Assembly (NCBI GenBank): GCA_900551525.1 | Contig: URWD01000007.1 | Coordinates: 1-39,546 of the forward strand | DNA length: 39,546 nt | DNA from: an uncultured Mycoplasmatota bacterium | GTDB taxonomy: Bacteria > Bacillota_I > Bacilli_A > RF39 > UBA660 | Direction of reading: 5' to 3' | Part shown: positions 13,393 to 22,790 of the stretch, piece after piece | Layout of the letters: each line of letters begins with the position of its first letter | How positions within the stretch are numbered: the first letter of the stretch is position 1 | The notes under the pieces: generated by a model | Databases searched by the model: none | What the model saw: the letters and a program-made list of their open reading frames with translations, nothing else | Told to the model about the DNA's origin: nothing | Program-made: the position numbers and the translations under genes

Positions 13393-16023
13393 TTATTTAC
13401 CTTGTTTTCTTAAAATAGCTGATCTAGCTGCTGCTAAACGAGCAATTGGAACTCTATATGGAGAGCAAGATACATAATTAAATCCTAGTTTATCACAGAA
13501 AGCAACACTAGCTGGATCTCCACCATGTTCACCACAAATACCTAGTGAAAGTTTTGGATTAACACTTCTACCTTTAGTAGCTCCCATTTCCATTAAAAGC
13601 CCTACACCATCAAAGTCTATACGAGCAAATGGATCAAATTCAAATATTCCTTTTTCATAATAAGAACTTAAGAACTTACCAGCATCATCTCTAGAAAAAC
13701 CATATGTCATTTGTGTTAAGTCATTTGTTCCAAAACTAAAGAATTCTGCTTCTTCAGCTATTTTATCTGCAAGAAGTGCTGCACGCGGAATTTCAATCAT
13801 TGTTCCAACTTCATATTTTAAATCAATACCAGCATTTTTAATTAATTCATCAGCAGTTTCACAAACTATATTTTTAACATATTTAAGTTCTTTAACTTCA
13901 CCAACAAGTGGAATCATAATTTCTGGAGTAACAGAAATACCTTTTTTAGATACATTAATAGCTGCTTCAATAACTGCTCTAGTTTGCATTCTAGCAATTT
14001 CTGGATAAGTTATAGCTAAACGACATCCTCTATGCCCCATCATTGGATTAAATTCTTTTAGTGAATCAATTACTTCATGTAACTCTTCAACTGTTTTACC
14101 TAAATCTTCAGCAAGTTCTTTAATTTCACTTTCTGTTTTAGGTAAGAATTCATGTAGAGGCGGATCTAAATATCTAATAACAACACTATATGGTGCCATT
14201 GCTTCATATAATCCTTCAAAGTCTTTTCTTTGATAAGGTAAGATATTTTCAAGAGCTGCTTCTCTTTCTTCTAGCGTTGTTGCGCAAATCATTTTTCTAA
14301 AGTTAAATATTCTATCTTTTTCGAAGAACATGTGTTCAGTACGGCAAAGTCCAATACCTTCAGCTCCAAATTTTCTAGCTTGAATAGCATCTTTTGGTGT
14401 ATCAGCATTAGTTCTTACTTTTAAATCTCTGGCACTATCAGCCCATGACATAAATGTTTCAAAGTCACCACTAATAGATGCATCTTGCATGTCTAACTTA
14501 CCAGCATATACTTTACCAGTTGAACCATCAATTGATAGATAGTCTCCTTCTTTATAAATAGAGCCATCAGGCATTTTTAATGTCTTTTCTTCTTCATTTA
14601 TAACGATTGATGAAGCACCACTTACACAGCAAATGCCCATTCCACGAGCAACTACTGCAGCATGACTTGTCATACCACCACGGATAGTTAAAACACCTTT
14701 ACTTGAATTCATTCCTTCAATATCTTCTGGTGATGTTTCAAGTCTAACTAAAATACTATCAATACCTTTTTTCTTATTTTCAATTACATCACTAGCTGTA
14801 AAGTAAATTTTACCAGTTCCAGCTCCAGGTGATGCTGCCAAACCTTCAGCAACTACTTTACCAGTTTTTAAAGCACTATCAGTAAATGTTGGGTGTAAAA
14901 GTGCATCAAGTTGTTTAGGATCAACCATTAAAACTGCTTCATCTTTAGTAATCATACCTTCATTTACTAAATCAACAGCAACTTTTATAGCAGCTTTAGC
15001 TGTTCTTTTACCATTTCTAGTTTGTAAAATGAATAACTTACCATTTTCAATAGTAAATTCCATATCTTGCATATCTTTATAATGTTTTTCAAGCCTTTCA
15101 GCAATATTTGCAAATTCAGTATATACTTCAGACATTTCATCTTTTAAAGTTGCAATTGGACTTGGTGTACGAATGCCCGCAACAACATCTTCACCTTGAG
15201 CATTAATTAAATATTCTCCGAATAAGGCTTTTTCTCCAGTTGCGGGATTTCTTGTAAATGCAACACCAGTTCCTGAATTTTCTCCACTGTTACCATAAAC
15301 CATTTCTTGAACATTAACTGCAGTTCCCCAACTAGATGGAATATCATTTATTCTTCTATAATAAATAGCTCTTTCATTATTCCAACTTCTAAATACTGCT
15401 TTAACAGCTTCAATTAATTGAGTAAATGGTTCTTGTGGAAAATCTTCTCCAGCAAATTCTTTATAAGCTTTTTTAAACAAATCTGTAAGTTCTACCATAT
15501 CATTTTCATCTAAATCAATGTCATTTTTAACACCTTTTTTAGTTTTAACTTCATCAATGATAGTTTCAAATTTACTCTTAGAATAACCTTTTACTACATC
15601 TGCAAACATTTGAATAAATCTTCTATAAGAATCATATACAAATCTCTTATTACCTATTTTTTCAGCAAATGAAGATGCTATTTCATCATTTAATCCTAAA
15701 TTAAGTACTGTATCCATCATACCTGGCATACTAGCACGAGCTCCGCTTCGTACACTTACAAGAAGTGGATTAGTTTTATCGCCAAATTTTTTACCACTTT
15801 TTTCTTCAAGTTTAGATAAAGCTTCTTTAATTTGACTTATTACTTCTTCACTTAATACCTTTCCATCATCATAATATTTGTTACAAGCCTCAGTTGTAAC
15901 TGTAAATCCACTTGGAACAGGCATACCAATATTAGTCATTTCTGCTAAATTAGCACCTTTTCCTCCAAGAAGATTACGCATATCTTTGTTTCCTTCTTGA
16001 AACAAATAAACATATTTTTCCAT
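13393..16023 (-). CDS. ppdK: Pyruvate, phosphate dikinase
   Basis: Interconverts pyruvate + ATP + Pi and phosphoenolpyruvate + AMP + PPi, usually running in the glycolytic direction in fermentative, PPi-using bacteria. The 876-residue length is normal. Domains in order: N-terminal ATP-grasp (LLGGKGANLAEM near residue 20, with SVRSGARASMPGMMDTVLN), the swivelling domain with the phosphohistidine motif GGMTSHAAVVARGMG near 450, and the C-terminal PEP/TIM-barrel domain (GICGEHGGDP, FVSCSPYR-like SPYRVPIARL). A reading from 16035 adds four residues, but the GGAGG for translation lies inside those codons, five bases before the ATG at 16023 (MEKYVYLFQEG), so I use 16023. It appears monocistronic. 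Confidence 0.97.
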   Translation of the reverse strand: MEKYVYLFQEGNKDMRNLLGGKGANLAEMTNIGMPVPSGFTVTTEACNKYYDDGKVLSEEVISQIKEALSKLEEKSGKKFGDKTNPLLVSVRSGARASMPGMMDTVLNLGLNDEIASSFAEKIGNKRFVYDSYRRFIQMFADVVKGYSKSKFETIIDEVKTKKGVKNDIDLDENDMVELTDLFKKAYKEFAGEDFPQEPFTQLIEAVKAVFRSWNNERAIYYRRINDIPSSWGTAVNVQEMVYGNSGENSGTGVAFTRNPATGEKALFGEYLINAQGEDVVAGIRTPSPIATLKDEMSEVYTEFANIAERLEKHYKDMQDMEFTIENGKLFILQTRNGKRTAKAAIKVAVDLVNEGMITKDEAVLMVDPKQLDALLHPTFTDSALKTGKVVAEGLAASPGAGTGKIYFTASDVIENKKKGIDSILVRLETSPEDIEGMNSSKGVLTIRGGMTSHAAVVARGMGICCVSGASSIVINEEEKTLKMPDGSIYKEGDYLSIDGSTGKVYAGKLDMQDASISGDFETFMSWADSARDLKVRTNADTPKDAIQARKFGAEGIGLCRTEHMFFEKDRIFNFRKMICATTLEEREAALENILPYQRKDFEGLYEAMAPYSVVIRYLDPPLHEFLPKTESEIKELAEDLGKTVEELHEVIDSLKEFNPMMGHRGCRLAITYPEIARMQTRAVIEAAINVSKKGISVTPEIMIPLVGEVKELKYVKNIVCETADELIKNAGIDLKYEVGTMIEIPRAALLADKIAEEAEFFSFGTNDLTQMTYGFSRDDAGKFLSSYYEKGIFEFDPFARIDFDGVGLLMEMGATKGRSVNPKLSLGICGEHGGDPASVAFCDKLGFNYVSCSPYRVPIARLAAARSAILRKQGK

Positions 16024-16123
16024 AATATCCTCCATATATTTATTTTATCATTTATCAACTAGCTACACAAGAAAAAAATATGTCAAATTTACATACTTTT
16101 GATAATTATTAAAAATTAAGAAA

Positions 16124-16182
16124 ATGGACCCGATTATGGACCCGATTATGGACCCGACCTTTACTTTATCAAGTAAAGGTCG
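16124..16182. repeat. Three 12-bp direct repeats abutting a 12-bp-stem hairpin
   Basis: ATGGACCCGATT is repeated 2.8 times (16124-16135, 16136-16147, 16148-16157). The last copy runs into a perfect inverted repeat: CGACCTTTACTT (16155-16166) and AAGTAAAGGTCG (16171-16182), loop TATC. On the minus strand the hairpin follows the stop of the regulator pseudogene by a few bases, so it may act as an mRNA 3' end, though no T-tract follows. The GC-richer repeat unit stands out from the AT-rich surroundings. Confidence 0.75.
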
Positions 16183-16188
16183 ACTTAT

Positions 16189-17494
16189 TTATAAAATAAG
16201 CCATTTACCATTTCTATTTGAACCAGTTCTAGTAATCATTTTATTTTCCATTAATTCTTTTATGTTTCTTTTAACAGTGGTTCTCCCAATACATAATTCA
16301 CTAGCTATTTCTAAAATAGTTATAGTACTATTTTCTCCAATTAACTTCAATATATATTTTTGTGTTTCATTTGGTTCAAAAGTTTCAGATACTGGATTAG
16401 TTGAAACTTCATTCCCGTTATATTTAAAACTAACCACAATAAAATTATCAGAAAACTCAAATATATCTTTTTCCGTACATCCTTAATATTTTTCTTATAC
16501 CAGTTCCCATATTTTCTACCAAATCTAAATCTTTAAAAATTCTCATAAGCTCTGGATGAACAGGTTTAGAATGTCCTTTATAAAAATCCTCTTTTGTAGC
16601 ATTATAAGGAAGACCACTAGTCGATACTATAGATATGTGATCAGAATATATTTCAAATTTAGGTGGATTTTCTGTCACCCATTCATTATGAACAAAAGCA
16701 TTAATAATTGCTTCTCTAACCAGTTTTTCATCAAATTTATTTGTTTCTTCTCTTTCAGCATAAGTTATATTTGCATACGTATTATTAATAAGTTTAAATT
16801 TTTCAATAACCATTTTACATGCTTTTACTAGTGAACAATTGCCATAATCTTCATACTCAATTAGATCCATTTTATCAGTACCTTTAAAAGTACCAACACA
16901 AATAGGAATTCTATTATTATCTGCAAGTAAATATGCTAAATAATTATAGTTTCCATCTTTATCTACAAGATCTAAAAGTTCCAAGAAATTATCATTAATA
17001 GCAAATCCCATCTCTTCATAATAAATCTTTAATTGTGAAAATTTCAAATCATTTTTAGGTGATTTCATATTTAAAAGAGAATTTCTAACTCTTGAAGCAT
17101 ACAGTTTTTCAATTTGTTTTTCATCGATTGGCTCTGCAGCACTTCCTATTCGTTTAAAGCATCCCTTCGGAGTCATTCCAAATTTTTTGATGTAATAAGG
17201 TCTCGCATTACCACCTGCTATTGTTAAATGAATATATTTTTTGTCATCATGTGACTTAACTTTAATATCAAATAAGCCCAAAGTCATTGGTTCTATATTG
17301 GATTTAATTCTATTTTTGATGTCTAATTGGATTTTATCCAAATCATCGTTTATACCAATTATTTCGCCATTATCTTTAACTCCGATATAAATATCACCAC
17401 CATCAGCATTCAAAAAACTTACAACTTCTTTTTCTAATTTATCATTTAACATTGCCTTAAATTCTGTTCTTTCATCTTCAATTAAACCCAACAT
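16189..17494 (-). pseudogene. AlbA_2 (Schlafen-like) ATP-binding/wHTH regulator, frameshifted
   Basis: The first 345 residues (start 17494, ribosome binding site AAGGGGGA) are an AlbA_2/divergent AAA-4 protein: EFKAMLNDKLEKEVVSFLNA and DGGDIYIGVKDNGEIIGI at the N-terminus, with REAIINAFVHNEW near residue 260 and GHSKPVHPELMRIFKDL, VENMGTGIRKIL further on. That frame stops at 16457 with ...MYGKRYI. One base out of frame, the family's usual continuation (GKDIFEFSDNFIVVSFKY) runs on through a C-terminal winged helix (EIASELCIGRTTVKRNIKEL) to 16189. The shift maps to an A5 run at 16468-16472, one base too many. The protein is thus split into enzyme-like and DNA-binding parts, either a real inactivation, phase variation or a sequencing error. 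Confidence 0.85.
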
Positions 17495-17611
17495 GTTACC
17501 ATCCCCCTTATTAATTATCTTTAATCTTTTAAATATTTAAATTATAACATGTGTTTGGAAATATAACGATACATTTATATTAAAAAGCAAAAAAATACAT
17601 AGAATATTCTT

Positions 17612-18649
17612 CTATATATCTTTCTTTATAAACATAGCATCTCCGAAAGAGAAAAATCTAAAATCATGAGCTTTAGCATATTCATAAGCATTTAAAATAT
17701 ATTCTTTAGTTGCAAGTGCAGAAACTAGCATTACTAGAGTACTTTTAGGTAAATGAAAATTTGTAATAAGACCATCAATTGCTTTAAATTCAAAAGCACC
17801 AGGATAAATAAATATATCAGTATCACCAGAACAAGCTGTAAATTTATCATATTTATGAGCTACTGTTTCTAAGACTCTGGTTGATGTTGTACCAACTGCA
17901 TATATATTTCTACCTTCTTCTTTAGCCTTATTTAATTTATCTGCAACGTCTTTAGTCATTATATAATATTCACTATGCATATGATGTTTAGTTATATCTT
18001 CTACTTCCACAGGTCTAAATGTGCCAAGACCTACATGAAGTGTTACATAAAGAATTTCTACCCCTTGTTTTTCTAAATTTTCAAGTAATTCTTTAGTAAA
18101 ATGAAGTCCTGCGGTTGGAGCTGCTGCACTACCAATATTTTTAGCATAAACTGTTTGATATCTTGATTGATCTTCTAGTTTTTCATGAATATATGGCGGA
18201 AGTGGCATTGTTCCAAGTTTATCAAGTATTTCCATTAGAATTCCTTCATAAATTAGTTTAACATGTACTATTCCTTCATCTAATTTTTCAATAACTTCTG
18301 CTTTTAAAGAACCATCACCGAAAGAAATAATTGTACCAACATGTAATCTTTTGGCTGGTTTTGCTAAACACTCCCAGATATCTCCATCTATGTCTTTTAA
18401 AAGAAGTAGTTCGATAACAGCTTTTGTATCTATCTTTTCTCCGATAATTCTAGCTGGTATAACTTTGGTATCATTTAATACTAAAACATCACCTTTTTTT
18501 AAATATGAACCTATATTTTTAAATACGTCTTCTTTTATATTACCATTTTCTTTATTTAGTAATAATAATTTAGATGCTGCTCTATCTTTAAGAGGAGTTT
18601 GTGCTATAAATTTTTCAGGTAAATCATAGTTGTATTCTTCTATATTCAT
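17612..18649 (-). CDS. queA: S-adenosylmethionine:tRNA ribosyltransferase-isomerase
   Basis: Transfers and isomerises the ribosyl part of S-adenosylmethionine onto preQ1 in tRNA to make epoxyqueuosine. The 345-residue length is normal. Characteristic segments are YDLPEKFIAQTPLKDRAASKLL at the start, GSAAAPTAGLHFT near residue 178, VGLGTFRPV and GGLITNFHLPKS-like DGLITNFHLPKSTL, ending with FSFGDAMFI. It overlaps the preceding tmk by four bases (ATGA) and is the last gene of the folate/dTMP operon; tgt, its usual neighbour, is not in the window. Confidence 0.97.
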   Translation of the reverse strand: MNIEEYNYDLPEKFIAQTPLKDRAASKLLLLNKENGNIKEDVFKNIGSYLKKGDVLVLNDTKVIPARIIGEKIDTKAVIELLLLKDIDGDIWECLAKPAKRLHVGTIISFGDGSLKAEVIEKLDEGIVHVKLIYEGILMEILDKLGTMPLPPYIHEKLEDQSRYQTVYAKNIGSAAAPTAGLHFTKELLENLEKQGVEILYVTLHVGLGTFRPVEVEDITKHHMHSEYYIMTKDVADKLNKAKEEGRNIYAVGTTSTRVLETVAHKYDKFTACSGDTDIFIYPGAFEFKAIDGLITNFHLPKSTLVMLVSALATKEYILNAYEYAKAHDFRFFSFGDAMFIKKDI

Positions 18650-19326
18650 TTTATTATTTCCTTTAATGTTTCCACTACTTCATCATTAATATCATCAATT
18701 GTTCTAATTATATCATCTTTAACACAAGTGATTTTTTTATAACCATATTTTTCTGTTAATTCAAGATAAGCAGTTTCAGCTTGTTTTAAATGAGCTTTAT
18801 TTGATTCATGTTGATCTGGCGTTTCTTCTCTATTTTTCTTAAGAACTGCAGCATATTCAAAAGGCATATACAAGAATATTACGGCATCAGGTCTTGGAAG
18901 CTCCATGATTTCAAATTCTAAAGTATCTAATTTTTGATACATTTTTGTTCTTTCTTCTGGAGTCTTTAATTTTCCTCCTTGATGTGCCATATTTGATTCA
19001 ACATATCTATCAAGTATTACTATATCACCTTTTTCTAAATGTTCATTTATAATACCAATATTATATCTTCGATCAGCTGCATAATAAGCAGATGCAGTTA
19101 GGGCATCAACATTTGTTGCACCCTCAGGGAACCAACCTTCACAAATATAGGATTTTCCTAAATATGGGCCACCAACAATTTTACCTGTTGGTGTATCATA
19201 CATTGGAAACGAATAATTATAAATGTTTAATCCCATTTCTTTAAATCTTGCTACTGCTCTTTTTACTTGTGTTTCTTTACCTGAACAATCTGTACCTTCA
19301 ACTACTATCAATTTACCTTTTTTCAT
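18646..19326 (-). CDS. tmk: Thymidylate kinase-like dNMP kinase
   Basis: Phosphorylates dTMP to dTDP with ATP. A 226-residue P-loop kinase: Walker A as EGTDCSGKET (residues 9-18), the DRYVESNMAHQGGK motif near 118 for substrate binding, and a lid region rich in Lys/Glu near 160. It is somewhat longer than the usual ~205-residue Tmk and belongs to the longer thymidylate kinase-like subgroup with ADRRYNI before the DR(Y) motif. Its position straight after folA and thyA, with ATGA overlaps on both sides, supports a dTMP role. Confidence 0.88.
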   Translation of the reverse strand: MKKGKLIVVEGTDCSGKETQVKRAVARFKEMGLNIYNYSFPMYDTPTGKIVGGPYLGKSYICEGWFPEGATNVDALTASAYYAADRRYNIGIINEHLEKGDIVILDRYVESNMAHQGGKLKTPEERTKMYQKLDTLEFEIMELPRPDAVIFLYMPFEYAAVLKKNREETPDQHESNKAHLKQAETAYLELTEKYGYKKITCVKDDIIRTIDDINDEVVETLKEIIK

Positions 19327-19808
19327 TTTATCGCTTCTTTCTTTTCGTATATTACAAATTTATATTTTAATTCATTATCACTATTTTCTTTTAAAATGTT
19401 ATATTTATACTTACTTTTGTCAAAATCTGGAAAATATGTATCTGCATCACTAGTACTATCTATCTCTGTTAAATATAGTTTGTCAGCATATGGGATAAAT
19501 AATTTATAGATTGAAGAACCCCCAATAATCATTATTTCTTCATTTTGGTTATTAATAAATTCTAATAAATCTTCAAAATTATTAAATACTAAACCACTTT
19601 CTATTTCTTTTAGATGCTTTGATAATACAATATATTTTCTTCCTTCAAGTCTTTTAGGTAGTGATGCATAAGTATTTGCTCCCATAACTATATATTTATT
19701 CATTGTTAAATTTTTAAAGTTTTGTAGGTCTTCTTTAATATGCCATATTAAGTCATTATTTTTGCCAATTTCATTATTTTTACCTACTGCTGCTATTATA
19801 CTAATCAT
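19323..19808 (-). CDS. folA: Dihydrofolate reductase
   Basis: NADPH-dependent reduction of dihydrofolate, regenerating the cofactor oxidised by thymidylate synthase. The 161 residues have the standard DHFR order: ISIIAAVGKNNEIGKNNDLIW at the start (Met20-loop region), HIKEDLQNFK carrying the active-site acidic residue, VMGANTYASLP, and IMIGGSSIYKLF for NADPH binding. It lies 8 bases after thyA and overlaps tmk by 4 bases, forming a compact thymidylate cluster. It is the presumed target of trimethoprim-type inhibitors by family knowledge. Confidence 0.96.
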   Translation of the reverse strand: MISIIAAVGKNNEIGKNNDLIWHIKEDLQNFKNLTMNKYIVMGANTYASLPKRLEGRKYIVLSKHLKEIESGLVFNNFEDLLEFINNQNEEIMIIGGSSIYKLFIPYADKLYLTEIDSTSDADTYFPDFDKSKYKYNILKENSDNELKYKFVIYEKKEAIK

Positions 19809-19816
19809 TTTATCAC

Positions 19817-20716
19817 CTACTGTGCAAGAGGAAACTTAATAGGTCCCATGTGCTTATAATCTATAACTTTAATATCTTTTAATTCTTTTGAGTTATCAAA
19901 GTCTTTAAATTCCTTAATTTCAGGATTTATCCAAAGTTTTGGTGCTTCATAATCCCCATTTTTTTCAAATCTTTCAATTTGCATCTTTATACCATCAACT
20001 TGGTTTACATATATATGGGCATCTTTAATACTATAATTTATTGTACCAGGCTTAAATCCAGTTACTTGTGCTACTAAAGAAAGTAAAACAGCATATTGTG
20101 TTACATTAAATGGTAGGCCCAAAGGAACATCACAGCTTCTTTGATGAACCCAAATATTTAAATATCCATCTGTTACATCCCATTCAGTTGACCAAACGCA
20201 ACTTGGTAAAACCGCAGTATTTAAATATTCATCTTGCCAAAGTGATATTACAAGTCTTCTATCCATTGGATTATTTTTTAATGTATCTAGTAATTTATCC
20301 ATTAAACCTAATTTTCTTACAATAAAACCATAGGCTGTTCCAATTGTATGAGCATATTCTTTACCAAAATTCTTTTCAATATCTTTTTTGACTACTTTAC
20401 CATTTTCTACTACATTTTGATTAGCATGCCATACTCCATCTTCAGCAATTTCCCATTCGTCCCAAATGTGTACATTTCTTTCTTGAAGCCATCTTACATC
20501 ATTGCTTTGAGCTTGATAAATCCACAGCATCTCTAAAATTGCTTGCCTAAAATAAAGCTGTTTTGTTGTAAGACATGGAAATTCTTCTTGTAAATTAAAT
20601 TCTAGATGATAACTTGGTATTTTAATAGTGTTTATACCTGTTCTATTAACTACTTCAGTTCCATCTTGAAGTATTTTTTTACATAATTTTATATATTCTT
20701 TATCCCATTTTGACAT
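19817..20716 (-). CDS. thyA: Thymidylate synthase
   Basis: Methylates dUMP to dTMP using methylene-tetrahydrofolate. At 299 residues it is a typical ThyA. Motifs include NRTGINTIKIP near the phosphate-binding arginine, the catalytic cysteine in AVLPSCVWSTEW near residue 170, and QRSCDVPLGLPFNVTQYA just after it (dUMP binding). An HxY-like DAHIYVNQVDG motif lies near 230. The residues around the catalytic Cys (PSCV rather than the common PPCH) resemble the Bacillus/phage-like subgroup. It lies 11 bases downstream of glyA, whose product supplies the methylene-folate. Confidence 0.97.
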   Translation of the reverse strand: MSKWDKEYIKLCKKILQDGTEVVNRTGINTIKIPSYHLEFNLQEEFPCLTTKQLYFRQAILEMLWIYQAQSNDVRWLQERNVHIWDEWEIAEDGVWHANQNVVENGKVVKKDIEKNFGKEYAHTIGTAYGFIVRKLGLMDKLLDTLKNNPMDRRLVISLWQDEYLNTAVLPSCVWSTEWDVTDGYLNIWVHQRSCDVPLGLPFNVTQYAVLLSLVAQVTGFKPGTINYSIKDAHIYVNQVDGIKMQIERFEKNGDYEAPKLWINPEIKEFKDFDNSKELKDIKVIDYKHMGPIKFPLAQ

Positions 20717-20727
20717 AAATTACCTCA

Positions 20728-21951
20728 TTAATACCAAAGTGGATACTTACTTGTAAGTTCAAGTACTTCTTTTTCAAGATTTTCAAGTATTTCTTCATTA
20801 TCACTGTTTTTAAGTGCTGTTGCTATAATATGACCTACTTGTTCAAAATCAGATTCTGTAAATCCTCTGGTTGTCATGGCTGGTGAACCGAGTCTTAAAC
20901 CACTCGTTACCATTGGTGATTCAGTTTCGCCAGGAATTGTATTTTTATTCGTAGTAATATGTATTCTATCAAGTAAATTTTGAGCATCTTTACCAGTTAA
21001 GCCACATCCACTTTTAACATCTACAAGTATTAAATGGTTATCTGTTCCCCCAGATATAATTCTAAATCCTTCATTTGATAAAGTTTCTGCTAGAACTTTA
21101 ATGTTTTTTAGCACATTTTCTTGATATGTTTTAAATTCTGGTTGTAATGCTTCATAGAAACACTCAGCTTTAGCTGCTATAACATGCATAAGTGGTCCTC
21201 CTTGAATACCTGGGAAGATTGTCTTATCAATTTTTTTAGCTATTTCAGGATCATTTGTTAAAATAAGTCCTCCACGTGGCCCACGTAAAGTTTTATGAGT
21301 TGTTGATGTTACTACATGAGCATAAGGTACTGGTGATGGATGAAGACCTGCTGCAACAAGACCTGCTATGTGTGCCATATCAACCATTAAATATGCACCT
21401 ACTTTATCACAGATTTCTCTAAATCTTTTAAAATCGATGGTTCTTGAATATGCTGATGCTCCAGCTATAACCATCTTTGGTTTTTCTTCTAAAACTCTTC
21501 TTTCAATTTCATCATAATTGATTTCTTCAGTTTCAGGATCTATGTCATAATCAACGATTTTATAATCTTTACCACTAAAAGACATTTTATGACCATGAGT
21601 TAAATGTCCTCCATTAGATAAACTCATACCCATTACCTTGTCACCATGATTAAGAAGAGCTCTATAAACAGCCATATTAGCGCTAGAGCCAGAATGTGGT
21701 TGAACATTGGCATATAAAGCTCCAAATAATTCTTTTGCGTAGTTTATGGCTTGTGTTTCAAAAATATCAATGTATTCACATCCACCATAATATCTTTTGC
21801 CAGGATATCCTTCAGCATATTTATTTGTTAAAATGCTTCCTTGTAATTTCAATATATCATTTGATACATAGTTTTCACTAGCAATTAACTCAATATTGTT
21901 TTCTTGTCTTTCTCTTTCCTTTCTTAATGCATCTTCTAAAATTTTGTCCAT
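20728..21951 (-). CDS. glyA: Serine hydroxymethyltransferase
   Basis: PLP enzyme converting serine + tetrahydrofolate to glycine + 5,10-methylene-tetrahydrofolate, the main one-carbon entry point. The 407-residue length fits. Visible family segments: IELIASENYVS near residue 20, YAEGYPGKRYYGGCEYID near 45, the PLP-lysine motif in TSTTHKTLRGPRGG near 217, and the folate-site GLRLGSPAMTTRGF near 355. It follows folD with one base between the genes and precedes thyA, so methylene-folate production and use are encoded together. Confidence 0.98.
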   Translation of the reverse strand: MDKILEDALRKERERQENNIELIASENYVSNDILKLQGSILTNKYAEGYPGKRYYGGCEYIDIFETQAINYAKELFGALYANVQPHSGSSANMAVYRALLNHGDKVMGMSLSNGGHLTHGHKMSFSGKDYKIVDYDIDPETEEINYDEIERRVLEEKPKMVIAGASAYSRTIDFKRFREICDKVGAYLMVDMAHIAGLVAAGLHPSPVPYAHVVTSTTHKTLRGPRGGLILTNDPEIAKKIDKTIFPGIQGGPLMHVIAAKAECFYEALQPEFKTYQENVLKNIKVLAETLSNEGFRIISGGTDNHLILVDVKSGCGLTGKDAQNLLDRIHITTNKNTIPGETESPMVTSGLRLGSPAMTTRGFTESDFEQVGHIIATALKNSDNEEILENLEKEVLELTSKYPLWY

Positions 21952-21952
21952 G

Positions 21953-22777
21953 TTATCTTTCTCCTTCTTTCATTTCTATTAAATTATCTATTATCATTGC
22001 TACAGTCATCGGTCCAACTCCTCCAGGATTTGGAGTTATATACGAGACTGTATCATAGACATCTTTTTCAATATCCCCCACTATTTTGCCATCTATTCTA
22101 GTTACACCAACATCTATTAAAACGGAAGTCTTTTTTACCATATCTTTTTTAATTAAATTTGGTGATCCTGCAGCTGCTACTAGTATGTCTGCTTGTTTTG
22201 TATAATTTTCTAAGTTTTTAGTTTTTGAATGACATAATGTAACTGTTGCATTTCTATTTTCAAGGGCAAGTGCTAATGGTTTTCCCACTATATTACCTCT
22301 ACCAACTATAACGATATTTGCCCCTTCAATAGGTATATTGTAATGTTCTAATAATTTTATAATTCCTTTAACAGTACATGGCAATATACTTTTCCTATTT
22401 AAATATAAATTATATACATTTGTTAAAGTAAAACCATCAACATCCTTATTTGAATCAATTAAACTTGAACATTTATCAAAATCTAAATGTTTTGGAATTG
22501 GACTTTGAAGTATAATCCCTGTTACACTTTTATCACTATTAAGTTCATTTATTAAATCAATTAATTTATCTTCCTCGATATCATTATCTAAATTATAAAC
22601 TTCAGTTTCAATGCCAACTTCACCACAATATTTTATTTTGTTTTTAATATAAATTTTACTTGCATCATTTTCACCAACTTCGATTATGGCAAGTTTAATT
22701 TTAAGATTTTTATTTTTTATTTCTTCTTTATATTTAATTAATAATTCATCTCTTAATTTCTTTCCATCTAATAACAT
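21953..22777 (-). CDS. folD: Bifunctional methylene-tetrahydrofolate dehydrogenase/cyclohydrolase
   Basis: Interconverts 5,10-methylene- and 10-formyl-tetrahydrofolate with NAD(P). The 274-residue length is near the usual ~285. Motifs: YIKNKIKYCGEVGIE containing the catalytic Lys region near residue 45, GIILQSPIPKHLD, DVDGFT, and the Rossmann-type GRGNIVGKPLALAL near 158. It ends with TPNPGGVGPMTVAMI. It is the first folate gene after ruvB and nearly abuts glyA. Confidence 0.97.
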   Translation of the reverse strand: MLLDGKKLRDELLIKYKEEIKNKNLKIKLAIIEVGENDASKIYIKNKIKYCGEVGIETEVYNLDNDIEEDKLIDLINELNSDKSVTGIILQSPIPKHLDFDKCSSLIDSNKDVDGFTLTNVYNLYLNRKSILPCTVKGIIKLLEHYNIPIEGANIVIVGRGNIVGKPLALALENRNATVTLCHSKTKNLENYTKQADILVAAAGSPNLIKKDMVKKTSVLIDVGVTRIDGKIVGDIEKDVYDTVSYITPNPGGVGPMTVAMIIDNLIEMKEGER

Positions 22778-22790
22778 TTATTTACCTCCT

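Noticed and set aside
16124..16486. Small plus-strand protein with MDPI repeats
   Set aside because: It only translates the 12-bp DNA repeats and then runs antisense through the regulator pseudogene; it has no ribosome binding site.
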